Source of the DNA: Argyresthia goedartella
Taxonomy: Eukaryota > Arthropoda > Insecta > Lepidoptera > Argyresthiidae
Reading direction: 5' to 3'
Length of the DNA stretch: 64,000 nucleotides
Assembly: GCA_949825045.1 (NCBI GenBank)
Contig: OX463807.1
Location: 38,956,749-39,020,748, forward strand
This document shows positions 62,604 through 64,000 of the stretch, piece after piece; positions within the stretch are counted from its first letter, which is position 1; every line of letters starts with the position of its first letter. The position numbers and the translations under genes were made by a program. The notes under the pieces are model-generated. The model did not search any database. It had not been told where the DNA came from and worked only from the letters and a program-made list of their open reading frames with translations.

Positions 62604-63288
62604 GACGACCTATTTGTATTAGGGCAATGTTCCTAACTATTTCGCCTGTAACTAATGCTTCGGCATATCGGGGCTTGTCTTTACTACTTCTTTTATTTGT
62701 TCCTTTTGCAAATACTTTATCTCCGGGTTCTATAGGGAATCGGTTTTCGCCGCCTCTTTGTCTAATTACCTTTCCTTTTCCTTTTGCTATTTTGTCGGCT
62801 AAATGCTTATACAGATATTTTGTTCGCTTTGCATGGTCCTGTACTAATTTCTGTTGGTAGAGTTTATCAAAATCGGCATCAAAAGTGTTTCTAGAGTCGG
62901 TGTGTCCTAACAGAACTTCTAACGGAGTCATACCAGTAGCGGAATGTATACTGTGATTGTATGCCATTACTGCGTAGGTCATAATTGTAGCAGCATCGGT
63001 GTACTTTTGTTCGTATTTAGCCAATCTGTATATTTCAATTATTGTGGAGTGAAATCTTTCTATTAATCCCATAGAGTTAGGGTTGTTAGGGGTTCCAATG
63101 TGTAGATCAATTTTGTACATAGTTAATAGGTCTTTCATAAGGGCATTGTTAAATTCGGATCCTGCATCGGCACTGATTTTAAGTGGTATTCCATAAAATG
63201 AGAAGTACTTGATAAGGGCTCTAACTACTTCAGGGGTTGATCTGTTTTCTATTTGAAAAGCTTGTCCAAGTTTGCTGAAGGCATCAAT
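62488..63288 (-). pseudogene. pol: Element E integrase core and C-terminus
   Basis: Reads TIIDAFSKLGQAFQIENRS, ISADAGSEFNNALM (catalytic Asp), NPNSMGLIERFHSTIIE (Glu) and YNHSIHSATGMTPLE, then a basic C-terminal domain (EPGDKVFAKG). The ATG at 63138 is internal; the domain continues right to the duplication at 63289. It ends at 62488 inside env. Confidence 0.85.
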
Positions 63289-63314
63289 TATAGTCAGATA
63301 GTATAGTCAGATAG
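63289..63314. repeat. 13-bp tandem duplication in integrase
   Basis: TATAGTCAGATAG occurs at 63289-63301 and again at 63302-63314. The extra 13 bases shift the integrase reading frame. Confidence 0.9.
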
Positions 63315-63936
63315 TATTGTCTATAGTGAATAGATCGATGAAGATTTCTTCCAATGGTTTTGTTTGTGTTTGTGTCAATTGAAGTTCGGGTTTTAAAGGA
63401 TTTCTGTCGTATTTCATTTTCTTACAGGGCTTGCATGAATTTATAAAGGTGGATATAATTTGTTCCATGTTGTGCCAAAAATATGTTCGTTTTATGTGAG
63501 AAAGCGTTTCCCGGATACCGCGATGGCAAGTCTTGCCCTCATGGTATTTTCGTACAATGTTTTGCTGTTCATTTTCGTCGTCAACGAATACTACTCTTTT
63601 GGTACATTCTAGAAATTTAACCTGTTCTATTTTGAAGAGGAAAATCACAGCTTCAGTAAACTGTCGGCGGTGCTTCTCGTCCTCAAAATATATAAAGTAT
63701 TTAGTCCTGTTTCCAACGTATTCCTTTAAAAACTGCTTTACTAAGTCAGGTCGGTTTGTGGGTAGGTGTACTTCTAAAATACGCTGTTTTGTTCTCGAAT
63801 TGTCCTTTACTGCCAATTTGTCAAGTTGCCATGTGTAAACTAATATTTGATTTGGTTTTGTATCTATTGCTTCCTGTAATATGGGTATTCCTTCTGATTC
63901 AGTGTCTTGTGCAGAGTGTACAGTGTCTGTGTCCAT
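63307..63936 (-). pseudogene. pol: Element E pol: RNase H-integrase linker and zinc finger
   Basis: Reads LVYTWQLDKLAVKDNSRTK and RKYHEGKTCHRGIRETLSHI (His pair), then CKPCKKMKYDRN (Cys pair). This is the HHCC zinc finger before the integrase core, ending KPLEEIFIDLFTID. A stop follows because of the 13-bp duplication. The ATG at 63936 is probably internal to pol, which continues off the window. Confidence 0.82.
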
Positions 63937-64000
63937 TGATTTTTCGGATGCAGTTATTGTTGAACTGGATGGGCTGGCTATTGAGTAAGGGGGAGTCGTT

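Larger units (their letters stand above)
60819..64000 (-). mobile_element. Gypsy/errantivirus-like element E, 3' half
   Basis: A minus-strand integrase followed by an overlapping env ORF, the layout of insect errantiviruses. Gag, protease and RT would lie beyond 64000. Coding sequence is mostly open; one 13-bp tandem duplication disturbs integrase. Confidence 0.85.

Overview
This is eukaryotic, almost certainly insect and probably lepidopteran, DNA. The reasons are AT-rich non-coding sequence, spliced exons with GT/AG sites, and dense insect-type transposable elements: BEL/Pao, an env-bearing gypsy/errantivirus-like element, copia, mariner/IS630, and CR1- and Jockey-like LINEs. There is no bacterial-style operon, rRNA, tRNA or CRISPR array.

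Layout: 1-8.7 kb is a mosaic of decayed LINE pieces, a mariner scrap, TA-flanked MITEs and short repeats. BEL copy A (8698-16059, minus) is near full length, with 543-bp LTRs and the target duplication GTTAT. From about 17 kb a host gene runs on the plus strand: three short exons (17066-17181, 19163-19270, 30231-30332) join in frame through phase-2 introns. I do not recognise the protein. Intron 1 holds a palindromic MITE. Intron 2 (about 11 kb) holds a foldback element, a broken copia element and BEL copy D, a roo-like element whose pol frame runs straight into an envelope gene. Downstream, a mariner-like element with about 260-bp terminal inverted repeats (30940-37009) is split by a nearly full-length LINE (F).

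The most striking structure is a nest from 37181 to 59023. BEL copy C (target duplication CTCAC) has its right LTR split by a probable solo LTR, H (GTTG). H is split at its likely start site by Jockey-like LINE G (GGAGCGGGCAGT). ORF1 of G is split by BEL copy B (CCGGT). C also carries three further LINE fragments. Flanking duplications show the order C, then H, then G, then B, with B youngest.

The right end (60.8-64 kb) is the 3' half of a gypsy/errantivirus-like element E: integrase plus a complete-looking fusion-type envelope ORF, running off the window. All LTR-element genes lie on the minus strand, antisense to the host gene.

Most element genes are broken, and the stops and frameshifts are given by position. 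BEL A and B share an in-frame amber codon between gag and protease and a reading-frame change between protease and reverse transcriptase. Because the two copies inserted independently, this is either translational recoding or a shared defect spread in trans. I found no clear new multi-gene system. The best leads are the four-deep nest, the shared BEL frame structure, the BEL element with fused env and an arginine-repeat cleavage site, and the unnamed host gene.
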